The position numbers were made by a program, and so were the translations under genes. A stretch of 64,000 nt of DNA from NCBI RefSeq assembly GCF_001550065.1, contig NZ_LRUB01000017.1:1-64000 (forward strand). The letters run 5' to 3'. The DNA comes from Kordiimonas lipolytica. GTDB taxonomy: Bacteria; Pseudomonadota; Alphaproteobacteria; Sphingomonadales; Kordiimonadaceae. The notes beneath the pieces were generated by a model. It did not search any database and had not been told where the DNA came from. It saw only the letters and a list, made by a program, of their open reading frames with translations. Positions 41,518 through 50,982 of the stretch are shown here, piece by piece; the first letter of the stretch is position 1; every line of letters begins with the position of its first letter.

Positions 41518-43188
41518 ATGACCGACACCGAGCAGAAAAGAAAATCCGCCTCAAGCCGCCGTGACCGCGCGAAGCAATCCGCCCGGCCGCGCCACTATTC
41601 GCGCGGGCTTTCGCCCCTGATGGTGCGGATCATGGTGGTCAACGCTATTGCGTTGATCATTCTTGTGGGTGGCGTGCTCTACCTCAACCAGTTTCGCGAC
41701 AATCTGATTGCCGAACGCGTCAATACACTCACGGTGCAGGCGCGCATCATTGCCGGTGCGCTGGGTGAATCGGCCGCCGGTGGCCCGGAAGCCGTTGATA
41801 TTGATCTTGCGCCAGCGCGGCAAATCCTGACCCGGCTCGTGGGGCCAACGGATAACCGCGCGCGGCTTTTCGCCACCGACGGCCGCATGATCGCGGACAG
41901 CCGGTTCCTCGCGGGCGATAAGCGCCTGATTGAAGAGGAGCTGCCAGCGCTGGACGCACAGGTCAGCCTTCTGGATCAGATGGAAGACGCGGTTCACCGC
42001 CTGCTGGATAGCATCACCGAAGATATTGAGGCGCCGCCAAGCGTGGACCGGCCGGGCATGCGCGGGGAAGATTTCATTGAGGTGATGGCCGCGCTTGAGG
42101 GCGAGACCATGACCCAGATAAGGGTGCGTGAAGACGGCCGTTATATCGTCAATATCGCTGTGCCGGTACAGCGTTTCCGCCGTATCCTTGGTGTGATGCT
42201 CCTGACATCCCAGACCGACGATATCGATGCCATCGTGCGGCAGGAGCAGATGCTGACGGTGCGTGTTTTCCTGGGCGCGCTGGTGCTCACGATGCTGCTG
42301 AGCTTTTTCCTGGGGCGCACGCTGGTACGGCCCATCCGGGTGCTGGCGCGGTCCGCCGAGCGGGTGCGCCAGGCCATCGGACGCGAGGAAAATATCCCTG
42401 AATTCGCCGAGCGGATGGATGAGATCGGCGATCTTTCAAGGTCGCTTTCCGATATGACGCAGGCGCTTTATAACCAGATTGACCGGGTTGAACAGTTCGC
42501 CGCCGATGTGGCACATGAGATCAAAAACCCGCTCTCAAGCATGCGAAGTGCGCTTGAAACCCTGTCGATGACGGACAAGCCGGATGTGCAGGCCAAGCTG
42601 TTTGCCATTCTGCGCGATGACGTGAAGCGCATAGACCGGTTAATCACTGACATCTCGAACGCCTCAAGGCTTGAGGCGGAGCTGACCCGTGCCCAGACCG
42701 AACCTGTCGACCTGGCTGTGATGTTGGGCGTGCTTGTGGAATCCTACAAGACCGCGCACACGAACGGCGAGGTAGAGGTGGTGTATGACGACTATGAGTC
42801 AAATGTTTTCATGGTTGCCGGTGTTGAAGCGCGCCTGGGGCAGGTGTGGCGCAACCTGATCGATAATGCCATCAGCTTTAGCCCGGAGGGCGCCAAGGTG
42901 AAGGTGACGCTTGAGCGTCAGGACCGCTGGGTGATCGTGATGATCGAGGACGAAGGCCCGGGCCTGCCTGAGGGTGCGGAAGAAAAAATCTTCAGCCGCT
43001 TTTATTCAGAACGCCCGGACAAAGAGGACTTCGGCAAACACTCAGGCCTTGGACTTGCTATTTCCCGGCAGGTGGTGGAGGCCCACTCGGGTGTGATCCG
43101 CGCTGAAAACCGCACCGAAAATCATACTGGCGAGAATGCCACTATATTGGGTGCCCGCTTTATCGTAGAGTTGCCCATGTCCGCCTGA
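41518..43188 (+). CDS. chvG: ChvG sensor histidine kinase
   Basis: The 556-residue product has a basic N-terminus, TM1 (about 40-58), a periplasmic domain (about 60-240), TM2 (about 250-268), a HAMP linker, HisKA with the phospho-acceptor in ADVAHEIKNPLSSMRS, and HATPase with NLIDNAISFSPEG, EDEGPGLP and GLGLAISRQV. It phosphorylates ChvI. It starts 31 bp downstream of chvI. Confidence 0.93.
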   Translation: MTDTEQKRKSASSRRDRAKQSARPRHYSRGLSPLMVRIMVVNAIALIILVGGVLYLNQFRDNLIAERVNTLTVQARIIAGALGESAAGGPEAVDIDLAPARQILTRLVGPTDNRARLFATDGRMIADSRFLAGDKRLIEEELPALDAQVSLLDQMEDAVHRLLDSITEDIEAPPSVDRPGMRGEDFIEVMAALEGETMTQIRVREDGRYIVNIAVPVQRFRRILGVMLLTSQTDDIDAIVRQEQMLTVRVFLGALVLTMLLSFFLGRTLVRPIRVLARSAERVRQAIGREENIPEFAERMDEIGDLSRSLSDMTQALYNQIDRVEQFAADVAHEIKNPLSSMRSALETLSMTDKPDVQAKLFAILRDDVKRIDRLITDISNASRLEAELTRAQTEPVDLAVMLGVLVESYKTAHTNGEVEVVYDDYESNVFMVAGVEARLGQVWRNLIDNAISFSPEGAKVKVTLERQDRWVIVMIEDEGPGLPEGAEEKIFSRFYSERPDKEDFGKHSGLGLAISRQVVEAHSGVIRAENRTENHTGENATILGARFIVELPMSA

Positions 43189-43230
43189 TCGGCGGACGCT
43201 TTGATGCACTGAACACAGGGCTTGAGACGG

Positions 43231-43680
43231 GTGAACAACTATCACGGAACATTGGTGGATCTGGCGGGCGTTGGTGTGCTGTTGCGCGGTCCTTCCGGCT
43301 CAGGCAAGTCTGATCTGGCGCTCAGGTTGATGGACCGGGGGGCGGTTCTGGTGGCCGACGACCAGGTGGTTCTTGAGAAACGCTCCCGCGGCCTGATGGG
43401 ATACGCCCCGGACAGGATTTACGGGCTTATCGAGGTGCGCGGCATCGGTGTTATGTCCCTGCCGGCGATCAAGACAGCGCTTGTGAAACTGGTGGTCGAT
43501 TTGGTGGATGCTGATGCCGTAGATCGCCTGCCCGACCCCGCCAGCATCACCATAGAAGGCTTGGAATTGCCGCTTGTGAGACTGCATGCCTTTGACCTTA
43601 GCGCGCCGCAGAAAATTGAACTCGCCATCCATTATCCCGATCAGCTAGGGTTGGGTGTCGAGGACTATAAAAAGGGATAG
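43231..43680 (+). CDS. hprK: HPr kinase/phosphorylase, short alphaproteobacterial form
   Basis: About 149 residues, only the C-terminal catalytic domain of HprK. P-loop GPSGSGKSDLALRL, then VADDQV and the GLIEVRGIGVM signature. The missing N-terminal domain is normal for alphaproteobacteria. It phosphorylates HPr on its regulatory serine. The GTG at 43231 gives the usual N-terminus; a TTG at 43222 is an alternative. Confidence 0.9.
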   Translation: MNNYHGTLVDLAGVGVLLRGPSGSGKSDLALRLMDRGAVLVADDQVVLEKRSRGLMGYAPDRIYGLIEVRGIGVMSLPAIKTALVKLVVDLVDADAVDRLPDPASITIEGLELPLVRLHAFDLSAPQKIELAIHYPDQLGLGVEDYKKG

Positions 43681-43684
43681 CAGT

Positions 43685-44572
43685 ATGGCCGAGGCCACGG
43701 CAGATAAAAGACAGCTTGTGATCGTTACGGGGCTTTCCGGCGCCGGGAAATCATCGGCCCTGCATTCCTTCGAAGATATCGGCTATCAGGCGATCGACAA
43801 CCTGCCGCTGACCATGCTGGGCCGCCTGGTGGACGAAGCCCGCAGCGCGGGGGATATGACGCCGCTTGCCGTGGGGATTGATAGCCGGACACTGCATTTT
43901 TCGCCCGAACAGTTTGCCCAAACCATCACGGACTTGCGCGACATCGCAGATGTGTCGCTGCATGTGCTCTTTATGGATGCGTCCGACGATGAACTGATGA
44001 AACGCTTTTCCGAAACGCGGCGGCTGCACCCGCTTGGAAAGGGGCTTGTCCTGAGGGAAGCCATCCTGCGTGAACGCGAAATGATGGCACATATCAGGCC
44101 CCATGTGGACGGCTTGATTGATACAACGGGGCGAACAGGGGCCGAAACCCGCCGAACGGTGCTGAGCCGGTTCGCAGCCGAAGCGCTGCCCAAACTGATT
44201 GTTACCTTCATGTCCTTTGGGTTCGCCCACGGCGTGCCGCGGGACGCTGACATGGTGCTGGACGTTCGCTTTCTGAGGAACCCGCATTATGTGCCGGAGC
44301 TCAAGCCCCGAACCGGGCGCGAAGAGGATGTCGCCAATTTCGTCAAGGCGGACGAAGGCTTTGAACCCTTCGTTGAGAAGGTGGAAGACCTGCTGGAATT
44401 CCTGCTGCCGCGCTATGCACAGGAAGGAAAATCCTATCTCACGCTTGCATTTGGCTGTACAGGTGGCAAACATCGTTCTGTAGCAGTGGCGGAAACCATC
44501 GCGGCACGGGTGAAGCTGGACGGCATGGCCGTCAATCTTTGCCATAGGGAAATTGCCGGAGAAGAAGTTTAA
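43685..44572 (+). CDS. rapZ: RapZ (YvcJ) family nucleotide-binding adaptor
   Basis: The 295-residue product has Walker A GLSGAGKSSAL and the C-terminal signature LAFGCTGGKHRSVAVAE. RapZ in E. coli is an RNase adaptor that senses glucosamine-6-phosphate; the role in alphaproteobacteria is less clear, but linkage with hprK and PTS genes is conserved. The ATG at 43685 lies four bases after the hprK stop. Confidence 0.92.
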   Translation: MAEATADKRQLVIVTGLSGAGKSSALHSFEDIGYQAIDNLPLTMLGRLVDEARSAGDMTPLAVGIDSRTLHFSPEQFAQTITDLRDIADVSLHVLFMDASDDELMKRFSETRRLHPLGKGLVLREAILREREMMAHIRPHVDGLIDTTGRTGAETRRTVLSRFAAEALPKLIVTFMSFGFAHGVPRDADMVLDVRFLRNPHYVPELKPRTGREEDVANFVKADEGFEPFVEKVEDLLEFLLPRYAQEGKSYLTLAFGCTGGKHRSVAVAETIAARVKLDGMAVNLCHREIAGEEV

Positions 44573-44620
44573 TCGGCAGATGCGGGCTACAGAGCCAGGA
44601 TTAGAGAAGAGGGTGTGTGA

Positions 44621-45019
44621 ATGATTGGCATGGTGTTGGTGACCCACGGACGGTTGGCGGACGAATTTGTTGCCGCGACAGAGCATGTGGTAGGCGCCCA
44701 GGAGCAGATTCGTGCCATTTGCATCGGGCCGGACGACGATATGGAACTCCGTCGTCAGCAGATCATGGATGCGGTCAAGGAAGTGGATAGCGGCAGCGGC
44801 GTTGTGCTGCTGACGGACATGTTCGGTGGTACGCCATCGAATCTGGCGATCTCGCTTCTTGAAAAAGGCAAGACCGAAGTGATTGCCGGTATTAATTTGC
44901 CAATGCTGATCAAGCTGGCAAGCGTACGGCATGGCTCAACGCTTGAAGAATCAGTCGAAGCCGCCAAAGAAGCGGGTGTTAAATATATCAATGTGGCCAG
45001 TCAGGTCCTTGGGGGCTGA
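44621..45019 (+). CDS. PTS EIIA component, mannose/fructose type
   Basis: The 132-residue product has the phospho-accepting His9 in LVTHGRLADEF and the family motif LTDMFGGTPSNLA. With HPr and HprK it forms an incomplete PTS without a sugar permease, which in alphaproteobacteria is regulatory, not transport-linked. It is 48 bp downstream of rapZ. Confidence 0.93.
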   Translation: MIGMVLVTHGRLADEFVAATEHVVGAQEQIRAICIGPDDDMELRRQQIMDAVKEVDSGSGVVLLTDMFGGTPSNLAISLLEKGKTEVIAGINLPMLIKLASVRHGSTLEESVEAAKEAGVKYINVASQVLGG

Positions 45020-45103
45020 TAAAGCCGATAAATTGGCTGGATAGGAAAATAAAGCGGCGTTGCGCGGGGGCGCATCACGCTGGTGTTGGGGAGTGAAACA
45101 AAA

Positions 45104-45391
45104 GTGAGTATGGCAGTAGCTGGTGAAAAAAAGCGCGTGGACATCGTGAATGCGCGCGGGCTTCATGCAAGAGCATCAGCCCGGTTTGCAACGGAAGCTG
45201 GGCGCTATAACGCTATCGTTTCCGTATCCAAAGACGGCGTCAGCGTGGTTGGTACGTCCATCATGGGACTGATGATGCTAGGGGCGGCCAAGGGCGATTC
45301 CATTGAAATTTCCGCCGAAGGGGATGACGCTTTCGCAGCTGTGGAAGCCCTTTCCGCCATGGTTTCCAACCGCTTTGGCGAAGACGAATAA
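45104..45391 (+). CDS. HPr phosphocarrier protein
   Basis: About 95 residues. The active-site His is in NARGLHARASARF, and the HprK-target serine region is TSIMGLMMLGAAKGD. It carries phosphate from EI (not in this window) to EIIA. GTG at 45104, with GGGGAG about ten bases upstream, is chosen; ATG at 45110 is an alternative. Confidence 0.93.
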   Translation: MSMAVAGEKKRVDIVNARGLHARASARFATEAGRYNAIVSVSKDGVSVVGTSIMGLMMLGAAKGDSIEISAEGDDAFAAVEALSAMVSNRFGEDE

Positions 45392-45409
45392 GTATCCAAT
45401 CTTCGTTAT

Positions 45410-45425
45410 ATAAAGAAATCTTTAT
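45410..45425. promoter_or_regulatory. perfect inverted repeat upstream of ahcY-metK, candidate methyl-cycle operator
   Basis: ATAAAGA-AA-TCTTTAT is a perfect 7-bp inverted repeat with a 2-base centre. It overlaps the candidate -35 of the downstream promoter (TTTATC at 45421-45426). Similar AT-rich palindromes control ahcY, metK and metF in proteobacteria through SahR-type (ArsR-family) repressors; the regulator is not in this window. Confidence 0.55.
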
Positions 45426-45449
45426 CTTTTTGATCCTACCTGCTATAAG
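45421..45449 (+). promoter_or_regulatory. candidate sigma-70-type promoter for ahcY-metK
   Basis: TTTATC (45421-45426), 17-base spacer, TATAAG (45444-45449). A hairpin GGCCAAA-TTAAG-TTTGGCC follows at 45452-45470 in the untranslated leader; I cannot match it to a known SAM or SAH riboswitch class. Confidence 0.4.
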
Positions 45450-45514
45450 CAGGCCAAATTAAGTTTGGCCTTGGTGCAAGTGCGCGGGCCCTAGAGTTAA
45501 GCAGGATCAAATTC

Positions 45515-46801
45515 ATGACCGACTATAAAGTTGCCGATATTTCGCTCGCCGACTGGGGGCGCAAAGAAATCAAAATCGCAGAAACCGAGATGCCAGGCCT
45601 GATGGCGCTTAGGGAAGAGTTCGGTGCAAGCCAGCCCCTCAAGGGTGCGCGCATTGCCGGCTGTTTGCATATGACCATCCAGACTGCGGTTCTCATTGAA
45701 ACACTGACGGCGCTTGGCGCTGAAGTGCGTTGGTCCAGCTGCAACATCTTCTCGACACAGGATCACGCGGCGGCGGCGATGGCAGCTTCCGGTATTCCTG
45801 TCTTCGCCTGGAAAGGTGAAACCGAGGAAGAAGCCGTTTGGTGTATCCACCAAACCATCAAAGGCCCTGACGGCTGGGTGCCGAACATGATTCTGGACGA
45901 TGGCGGCGACCTGACTGTCATCATGCACGAAGACTATCCAGAGCTGATGGATGGTGTGAAGGGCATTTCCGAGGAAACAACAACCGGCGTGATGCGTTTG
46001 TATGAAATGGCGAAGGCCGGCACGCTCGCAGTTCCTGCAATCAACGTCAACGACAGCGTGACCAAGTCCAAGTTCGACAACCTCTATGGGTGTCGCGAAA
46101 GCCTGGTCGACGGCGTGAAACGCGCCACCGACGTAATGATCGCAGGCAAGGTTGCTGTTGTGTGCGGTTACGGCGACGTGGGCAAGGGCTCAGCCGAATC
46201 GCTCCGTAGTCAGGGTGCGCGCGTGATGGTAACGGAAATCGATCCGATCTGTGCGCTGCAGGCTGCTATGGAAGGCTATGAGGTCGTGACAATGGATGAT
46301 GCCGCGAAGGTTGGCGATATCTTTGTCACCGCCACAGGCAACAAGGACGTGATCACGCTTGACCACATGCGCGATATGAAAGACCGCGCGATTGTGTGCA
46401 ACATCGGCCACTTCGACAGCGAGATCCAGATCGCAGCGCTTTCCAACATGAAATGGGAAGAAGTGAAGCCGCAGGTGGACGAAGTTGTGTTCCCGGACGG
46501 CAAGCGCCTGATCGTGCTCGCTAAAGGTCGTCTCGTGAATCTCGGCTGTGCCACCGGCCACCCAAGCTTCGTGATGTCTGCCTCCTTCACCAACCAGGTG
46601 CTGGCGCAGATTGAGCTTTGGGAAAACCATACCAAGTACGACCGCAATGTTTATGTGCTGCCAAAGCACCTGGACGAGAAAGTGGCCGCGCTGCACCTTG
46701 GCAAGCTGGGCGCCAAGCTCACGCAGCTCAGTGAAGACCAGGCCAAATACCTGGGCATTCAGGTTGCAGGCCCGTTCAAGCCGGAACATTACCGTTACTA
46801 G
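45515..46801 (+). CDS. ahcY: S-adenosylhomocysteine hydrolase
   Basis: The 428-residue product has the NAD-binding loop [17 protein letters not shown], the substrate-region [10 protein letters not shown] and DDGGDLT, and the conserved C-terminal KPEHYRY. It hydrolyses S-adenosylhomocysteine to homocysteine and adenosine, closing the methyl cycle. It is followed after 42 bp by metK in the same direction, so production of SAM and recycling of SAH are co-expressed. Confidence 0.98.
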   Translation: MTDYKVADISLADWGRKEIKIAETEMPGLMALREEFGASQPLKGARIAGCLHMTIQTAVLIETLTALGAEVRWSSCNIFSTQDHAAAAMAASGIPVFAWKGETEEEAVWCIHQTIKGPDGWVPNMILDDGGDLTVIMHEDYPELMDGVKGISEETTTGVMRLYEMAKAGTLAVPAINVNDSVTKSKFDNLYGCRESLVDGVKRATDVMIAGKVAVVCGYGDVGKGSAESLRSQGARVMVTEIDPICALQAAMEGYEVVTMDDAAKVGDIFVTATGNKDVITLDHMRDMKDRAIVCNIGHFDSEIQIAALSNMKWEEVKPQVDEVVFPDGKRLIVLAKGRLVNLGCATGHPSFVMSASFTNQVLAQIELWENHTKYDRNVYVLPKHLDEKVAALHLGKLGAKLTQLSEDQAKYLGIQVAGPFKPEHYRY

Positions 46802-46843
46802 GGGCGATTGGGGGCGGTAGCCCCCTGTCTCGAGGAGAGAAGA

Positions 46844-48010
46844 ATGAGCGAATATGTTTTCACCAGTGAATCCGTCTCAGAAGGCCACCCGGACAAGGTA
46901 GCCGACCGGATTTCCGATAGCGTTGTGGACCTCTATCTGGGTGCAGACCCAGAAGCCCGCGTTGCGTGCGAAACCATGGTTACGACCAACCGGATCATCC
47001 TGGCGGGTGAGGTACGCGGCCCTGAAAGCGTTCAGGCGCATATCGAGGAAGTTGCCAGGAACGCTGTGCGTGAAATCGGGTACGAGCAGGAAGGCTTCCA
47101 CTGGAAGAATGCCGTTTTTGAGAACCACCTGCACGAACAGTCAGCAGATATCGCCATGGGCGTTGACGCCGCTGGCAACAAGGACGAAGGCGCGGGCGAC
47201 CAGGGCATCATGTTCGGCTATGCCTGCGACGAAACCGAAAGCCTGATGCCGGCACCGATCGATTTCTCGCACCGCATCCTGAAGTCCCTTGCTGCTGCGC
47301 GTCATTCCGGTGAGGCGCCAGAATTGGAGCCAGACAGCAAAAGCCAGGTGACGCTTCGCTATGTGGACGGCAGGCCTGTTGGTGCCACATCTGTTGTGGT
47401 TTCCACTCAGCATAAGGAAGGCGTCACGCAGGAAGTTCTGCGCGCCCTGGTGCGCAAGCACGTGGAAGCGGTGCTGCCGGAAGGCTGGATGTGCCCTGAA
47501 GGTGAGTTTTATGTGAACCCGACCGGCAAGTTCGTGATCGGCGGGCCAGATGGTGACGCTGGCCTCACGGGCCGCAAGATCATCGTGGACACCTATGGCG
47601 GCGCAGCCCCACATGGTGGCGGTGCCTTCTCGGGTAAGGACCCAACCAAGGTGGACCGCTCAGCCGCTTATGCTGCCCGCTATCTGGCGAAAAACGTGGT
47701 GGCTGCGGGCTTGGCCAACAACTGTACGATCCAGTTGGCTTATGCCATCGGCGTATCCAAGCCGCTCGCGGTGTATGTGGACCTCTGGGGCGATCAGCCG
47801 CGGGTGGACCCGCAGCATCTGTCAAACGTGCTGCAGCAGATGGTGAACCTGAGCCCCCGCGGCATTCGCGAGCATTTGGGCCTCAACAAGCCGATCTATA
47901 CCCGCACGTCGTCCTACGGTCACTTTGGCCGCAAGCCGGCGGAAGACGGTGGCTTCTCCTGGGAGAAGACCGATCTCGTGGACGCGCTGAAAAGCGAATT
48001 CGGCGTTTAA
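46844..48010 (+). CDS. metK: S-adenosylmethionine synthetase
   Basis: The 388-residue product has the ATP-binding [17 protein letters not shown] region, [15 protein letters not shown] and the P-loop-like [16 protein letters not shown]. It makes SAM from methionine and ATP. The ATG at 46844 is preceded by GAGGAGAG; a TTG-type extension to 46808 is not needed. It is the second gene of the ahcY-metK unit. Confidence 0.98.
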   Translation: MSEYVFTSESVSEGHPDKVADRISDSVVDLYLGADPEARVACETMVTTNRIILAGEVRGPESVQAHIEEVARNAVREIGYEQEGFHWKNAVFENHLHEQSADIAMGVDAAGNKDEGAGDQGIMFGYACDETESLMPAPIDFSHRILKSLAAARHSGEAPELEPDSKSQVTLRYVDGRPVGATSVVVSTQHKEGVTQEVLRALVRKHVEAVLPEGWMCPEGEFYVNPTGKFVIGGPDGDAGLTGRKIIVDTYGGAAPHGGGAFSGKDPTKVDRSAAYAARYLAKNVVAAGLANNCTIQLAYAIGVSKPLAVYVDLWGDQPRVDPQHLSNVLQQMVNLSPRGIREHLGLNKPIYTRTSSYGHFGRKPAEDGGFSWEKTDLVDALKSEFGV

Positions 48011-48014
48011 TCAA

Positions 48015-48038
48015 ATTGGGCCGGTTCGCCGGCCCAAT
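48015..48038 (+). terminator. hairpin after metK, likely terminator
   Basis: ATTGGGCCGG, loop TTCG, CCGGCCCAAT: a perfect 10-bp stem with a stable tetraloop, four bases after the metK stop. It lacks a T tract, so it may act as a 3' stability hairpin rather than a complete terminator. Confidence 0.55.
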
Positions 48039-48124
48039 CTCGTCTTGTGCCACCTCGGGCAAAGAGGCTACTCTCTCCTAGTTCAAGATGATTTTCTGTC
48101 TTGGTCCAAGGGGAGATTTTGGCT

Positions 48125-50494
48125 GTGCCGTTTGGTGACCTGCCATCATATGTAATCTGGATCGTCATTGGTGTTGCTGCAGCCGCGTGGGTTGGTCTGG
48201 CGCTATATGCCTTGTGGCGCACCGGGCGGGCGACAGACAGGGCGCGGTCGCTGCAGGACCTTGCCAACTTCCTTGATAGCATGATCCAGACAGACCGCCG
48301 TCACCCCATCTGGCTGTGGGCGGATGGGCGCATGCAGGCTGATGCCGATACGCTGGATCTTGTGGGCCTGGACGACAGCGCGCGTACCCTTGATGAGCTT
48401 GTCACAGCAGAAAACGGCATTCCGGACCGCACAGTCGCGGATATCAAGCGCAGCCTCTCTTCCGGTGGGGATATTTCCACACCGCTGATCATTGATCGCG
48501 GCAAGAACCAGCCGCGCCTGATCCTTGATTTTCAGTGGCTGCCTGCCCGCGATGACCGCTGGCCCGCGAGCATCCTGTGGATCGAAGAAAGCATGGACCG
48601 CGCAACGCGGACCAACCGCCAGGGCGTGCGGGCGCTTGAATTGAAGCTCAAGGACCTCACGCGGGTTTTCAACAACCTGCCGTTCCCGGTGTGGGTGCGG
48701 GGGCCGGACTATGGCATCGTGGATGTCAATGAAGCCTATGTGAAAGCCGTGGACGGCAACAGCGTCTATGATGTGACCGAACGCAACCTGGAGCTCTTTG
48801 ACCGTGGCAGCCTGGCTGCTGCCCGCAAGGCGCGTGACAAAGGCGAGCGGGTGCGCGAACGCCGCTTCGGTGTCACGGACGGCCAGCGCCGGGCCTTTGC
48901 CGTTACCAATATTCCGCTTGATGATGAAGGCCATGTCATGGGCATCGCTGTGGATGTCACAGGTGAAGAGGAAGCCCTCTCGGAGCTCGCGCGTGTGCTG
49001 GAGGCTCAAAACGAAACGCTCAACCGGCTTCGAAGCCCGGTAGCGATTTTCGGACCGGCGCAGACGCTGAGGTTCTACAACAGTGCGTTTGCCCGGCTGT
49101 CGCATCTGTCCGAAGACGTGCTCTCAAGCGAGCTTCGCCACAGCGAAATCCTGGATGCCATGCGTGAAAAACGCCGCCTGCCAGAGCAGGCTGATTTCCA
49201 GCAGTGGAAGAAGAATATCCTCAAGCATTACACCACGCTTCTGGAGCCGTTCGAGGAAATGTGGCACTTGCCTGACGGCACGGCCCACCGGGTGGTGACC
49301 CAGCCGCACCCGTTCGGCGGGCTCCTGATCCTTTTTGAGGATGTTACCGACCGGCTGGCGCTTGAGCGGTCCTACAACACGCTGATGGCGGTGCAGCAGG
49401 AAACGCTGGATAATATGGTTGAAGCGATCGCCGTGTTCGGCACGGACGGGTTGTTGCAGCTTTCGAACCCGGCGTTTCGGTCTTTGTGGAACCTGACGGC
49501 AGACGATATTGACGGCAACCCGCACCTGACCGAACTGACTGCCAAGGTGCCTGCGATTGCGGACGAAAAAGACCCACGCTACAGCGATTTCAAGGATCGT
49601 CTGGTCAGCTGGATCAGCGAACATAAGCACCGGAGCGGCCGTTGGTACCGCACCGATGATGCGGTGATCGACTTTGCCATCGTGCCGCTGCCGGACGGCG
49701 GCGTGATGCTGACGCAGTCGGATGTGACCGACAGCTTCAAGGTGGAGCAGGCGCTGAGGGAACGGTCCTCGGCCCTTGAGGCAGCCGATCGGCTCAAGAG
49801 CGAATTTATCACCAACATGTCCTATGAGCTCAGGACGCCACTCAACAGCATCATCGGCTTCGCTGAAATGCTGGACCAGAAGATGTTCGGTGAACTCAAT
49901 GACCATCAGGCGGACTATGTCAAAAATATCCTGACAGCGTCGGGCGAGCTCAAGGACCTTATCGCAGACGTGCTTGACCTGGCGGTGCTGGATGCGGGCG
50001 AGGCACACCTGACGCTCAAGCCCATGAATGTGACTGAGGCAATCAACGACACAGGCCATCTGGTGGTTGAACTGGCGCGCAAGTCGGAAATCCAGATCAA
50101 GCTGGACAAACTGCAGGATGTCGGTGTGATTGAAGCCGACGAGCGCCGCATTCGGCAGGCATTTTACAATATGGTTTCCTCCATGCTCAACTTTGCCCGC
50201 CATGGCGGCAAACTGTCGATTGAGCTTTCAGGGAGTGATGATCTGGTCACCATCAATATCAGCAACCCGGATTCCGGGCTGACCGAGCGGGAACGCGACC
50301 GGCTGGTGACCACCGTGCGCATGGGCGCTTCCCCGGGCGGCAAGCTTGCGACAGGCCTTGACCTGGCGCTGGTGCGTTCCATCGTCAATCTGCATCATGG
50401 CAGCATTCGGCTTGACCCGCTTGGCGAGGAAGGGCTATCGCTGAGCTGTGATCTGCCGCGTACCCAACCGGCTGACGCCGAACCCGCCAAATAG
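48125..50494 (+). CDS. divL: DivL-like multi-PAS sensor protein with Tyr in place of phospho-acceptor His
   Basis: About 789 residues. One N-terminal membrane helix (YVIWIVIGVAAAAWVGLALYA), several PAS-like domains (about 180-540), HisKA and a degenerate HATPase. The phospho-site motif is NMSYELRTPLNSIIGF: Tyr567 replaces the usual His, the hallmark of DivL, which in Caulobacter reads DivK and controls CckA and thus CtrA. The GTG at 48125 is preferred, with AAGGGGAG upstream; TTG codons at 48101 and 48119 are alternatives. It is followed five bases later by tsaE. Confidence 0.85.
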   Translation: MPFGDLPSYVIWIVIGVAAAAWVGLALYALWRTGRATDRARSLQDLANFLDSMIQTDRRHPIWLWADGRMQADADTLDLVGLDDSARTLDELVTAENGIPDRTVADIKRSLSSGGDISTPLIIDRGKNQPRLILDFQWLPARDDRWPASILWIEESMDRATRTNRQGVRALELKLKDLTRVFNNLPFPVWVRGPDYGIVDVNEAYVKAVDGNSVYDVTERNLELFDRGSLAAARKARDKGERVRERRFGVTDGQRRAFAVTNIPLDDEGHVMGIAVDVTGEEEALSELARVLEAQNETLNRLRSPVAIFGPAQTLRFYNSAFARLSHLSEDVLSSELRHSEILDAMREKRRLPEQADFQQWKKNILKHYTTLLEPFEEMWHLPDGTAHRVVTQPHPFGGLLILFEDVTDRLALERSYNTLMAVQQETLDNMVEAIAVFGTDGLLQLSNPAFRSLWNLTADDIDGNPHLTELTAKVPAIADEKDPRYSDFKDRLVSWISEHKHRSGRWYRTDDAVIDFAIVPLPDGGVMLTQSDVTDSFKVEQALRERSSALEAADRLKSEFITNMSYELRTPLNSIIGFAEMLDQKMFGELNDHQADYVKNILTASGELKDLIADVLDLAVLDAGEAHLTLKPMNVTEAINDTGHLVVELARKSEIQIKLDKLQDVGVIEADERRIRQAFYNMVSSMLNFARHGGKLSIELSGSDDLVTINISNPDSGLTERERDRLVTTVRMGASPGGKLATGLDLALVRSIVNLHHGSIRLDPLGEEGLSLSCDLPRTQPADAEPAK

Positions 50495-50499
50495 ACTTT

Positions 50500-50982
50500 A
50501 TGACCATGAGCGACACAGTTTCCCGGACCATAAAATGCCGAACCGAAGCAGACACACTGAAGCTGGCCGAGGCCCTGGCGGACCGCGTTCCCGCGGGGCG
50601 TCTCATCGCGCTTGAGGGCGACTTGGGGGCGGGCAAAAGCACGCTCGCCCGCGCCTTCATCCGCGCGCGCCTGCATGACCCGGAAGCCGAAGTACCAAGC
50701 CCCACCTTCACGCTGGTGCAAACCTATGGCTGCGATGATGGTGTTGAGGTCTGGCACGCTGATCTCTACCGCCTCACGGACCCCGAAGAAGCCTTCGAGC
50801 TTGGGCTGGACGAAGCGCGGGATGAGGCCATCTGCCTGATCGAATGGCCGGACCGCATGCCACAAGACTGGTGGGTTGGTGCGCTTACGGTGCGGCTGAC
50901 GATTGGTGAGCGCGGCGAACGCACAGTCGTTCTGTCGGGCGATGCTCGCTGGCAGCCGCTCGTGGAAGGGCTTGAGGCATGA
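50500..50982 (+). CDS. tsaE: TsaE, tRNA t6A biosynthesis ATPase
   Basis: The 160-residue product has Walker A EGDLGAGKSTLARAF and the family motifs VPSPTFTLVQTY, VWHADLYRL and LIEWPDRMP. It is the ATPase that works with TsaB and TsaD to make N6-threonylcarbamoyladenosine on ANN-decoding tRNAs. Its stop overlaps the next start (ATGA), implying coupling. Confidence 0.95.
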   Translation: MTMSDTVSRTIKCRTEADTLKLAEALADRVPAGRLIALEGDLGAGKSTLARAFIRARLHDPEAEVPSPTFTLVQTYGCDDGVEVWHADLYRLTDPEEAFELGLDEARDEAICLIEWPDRMPQDWWVGALTVRLTIGERGERTVVLSGDARWQPLVEGLEA

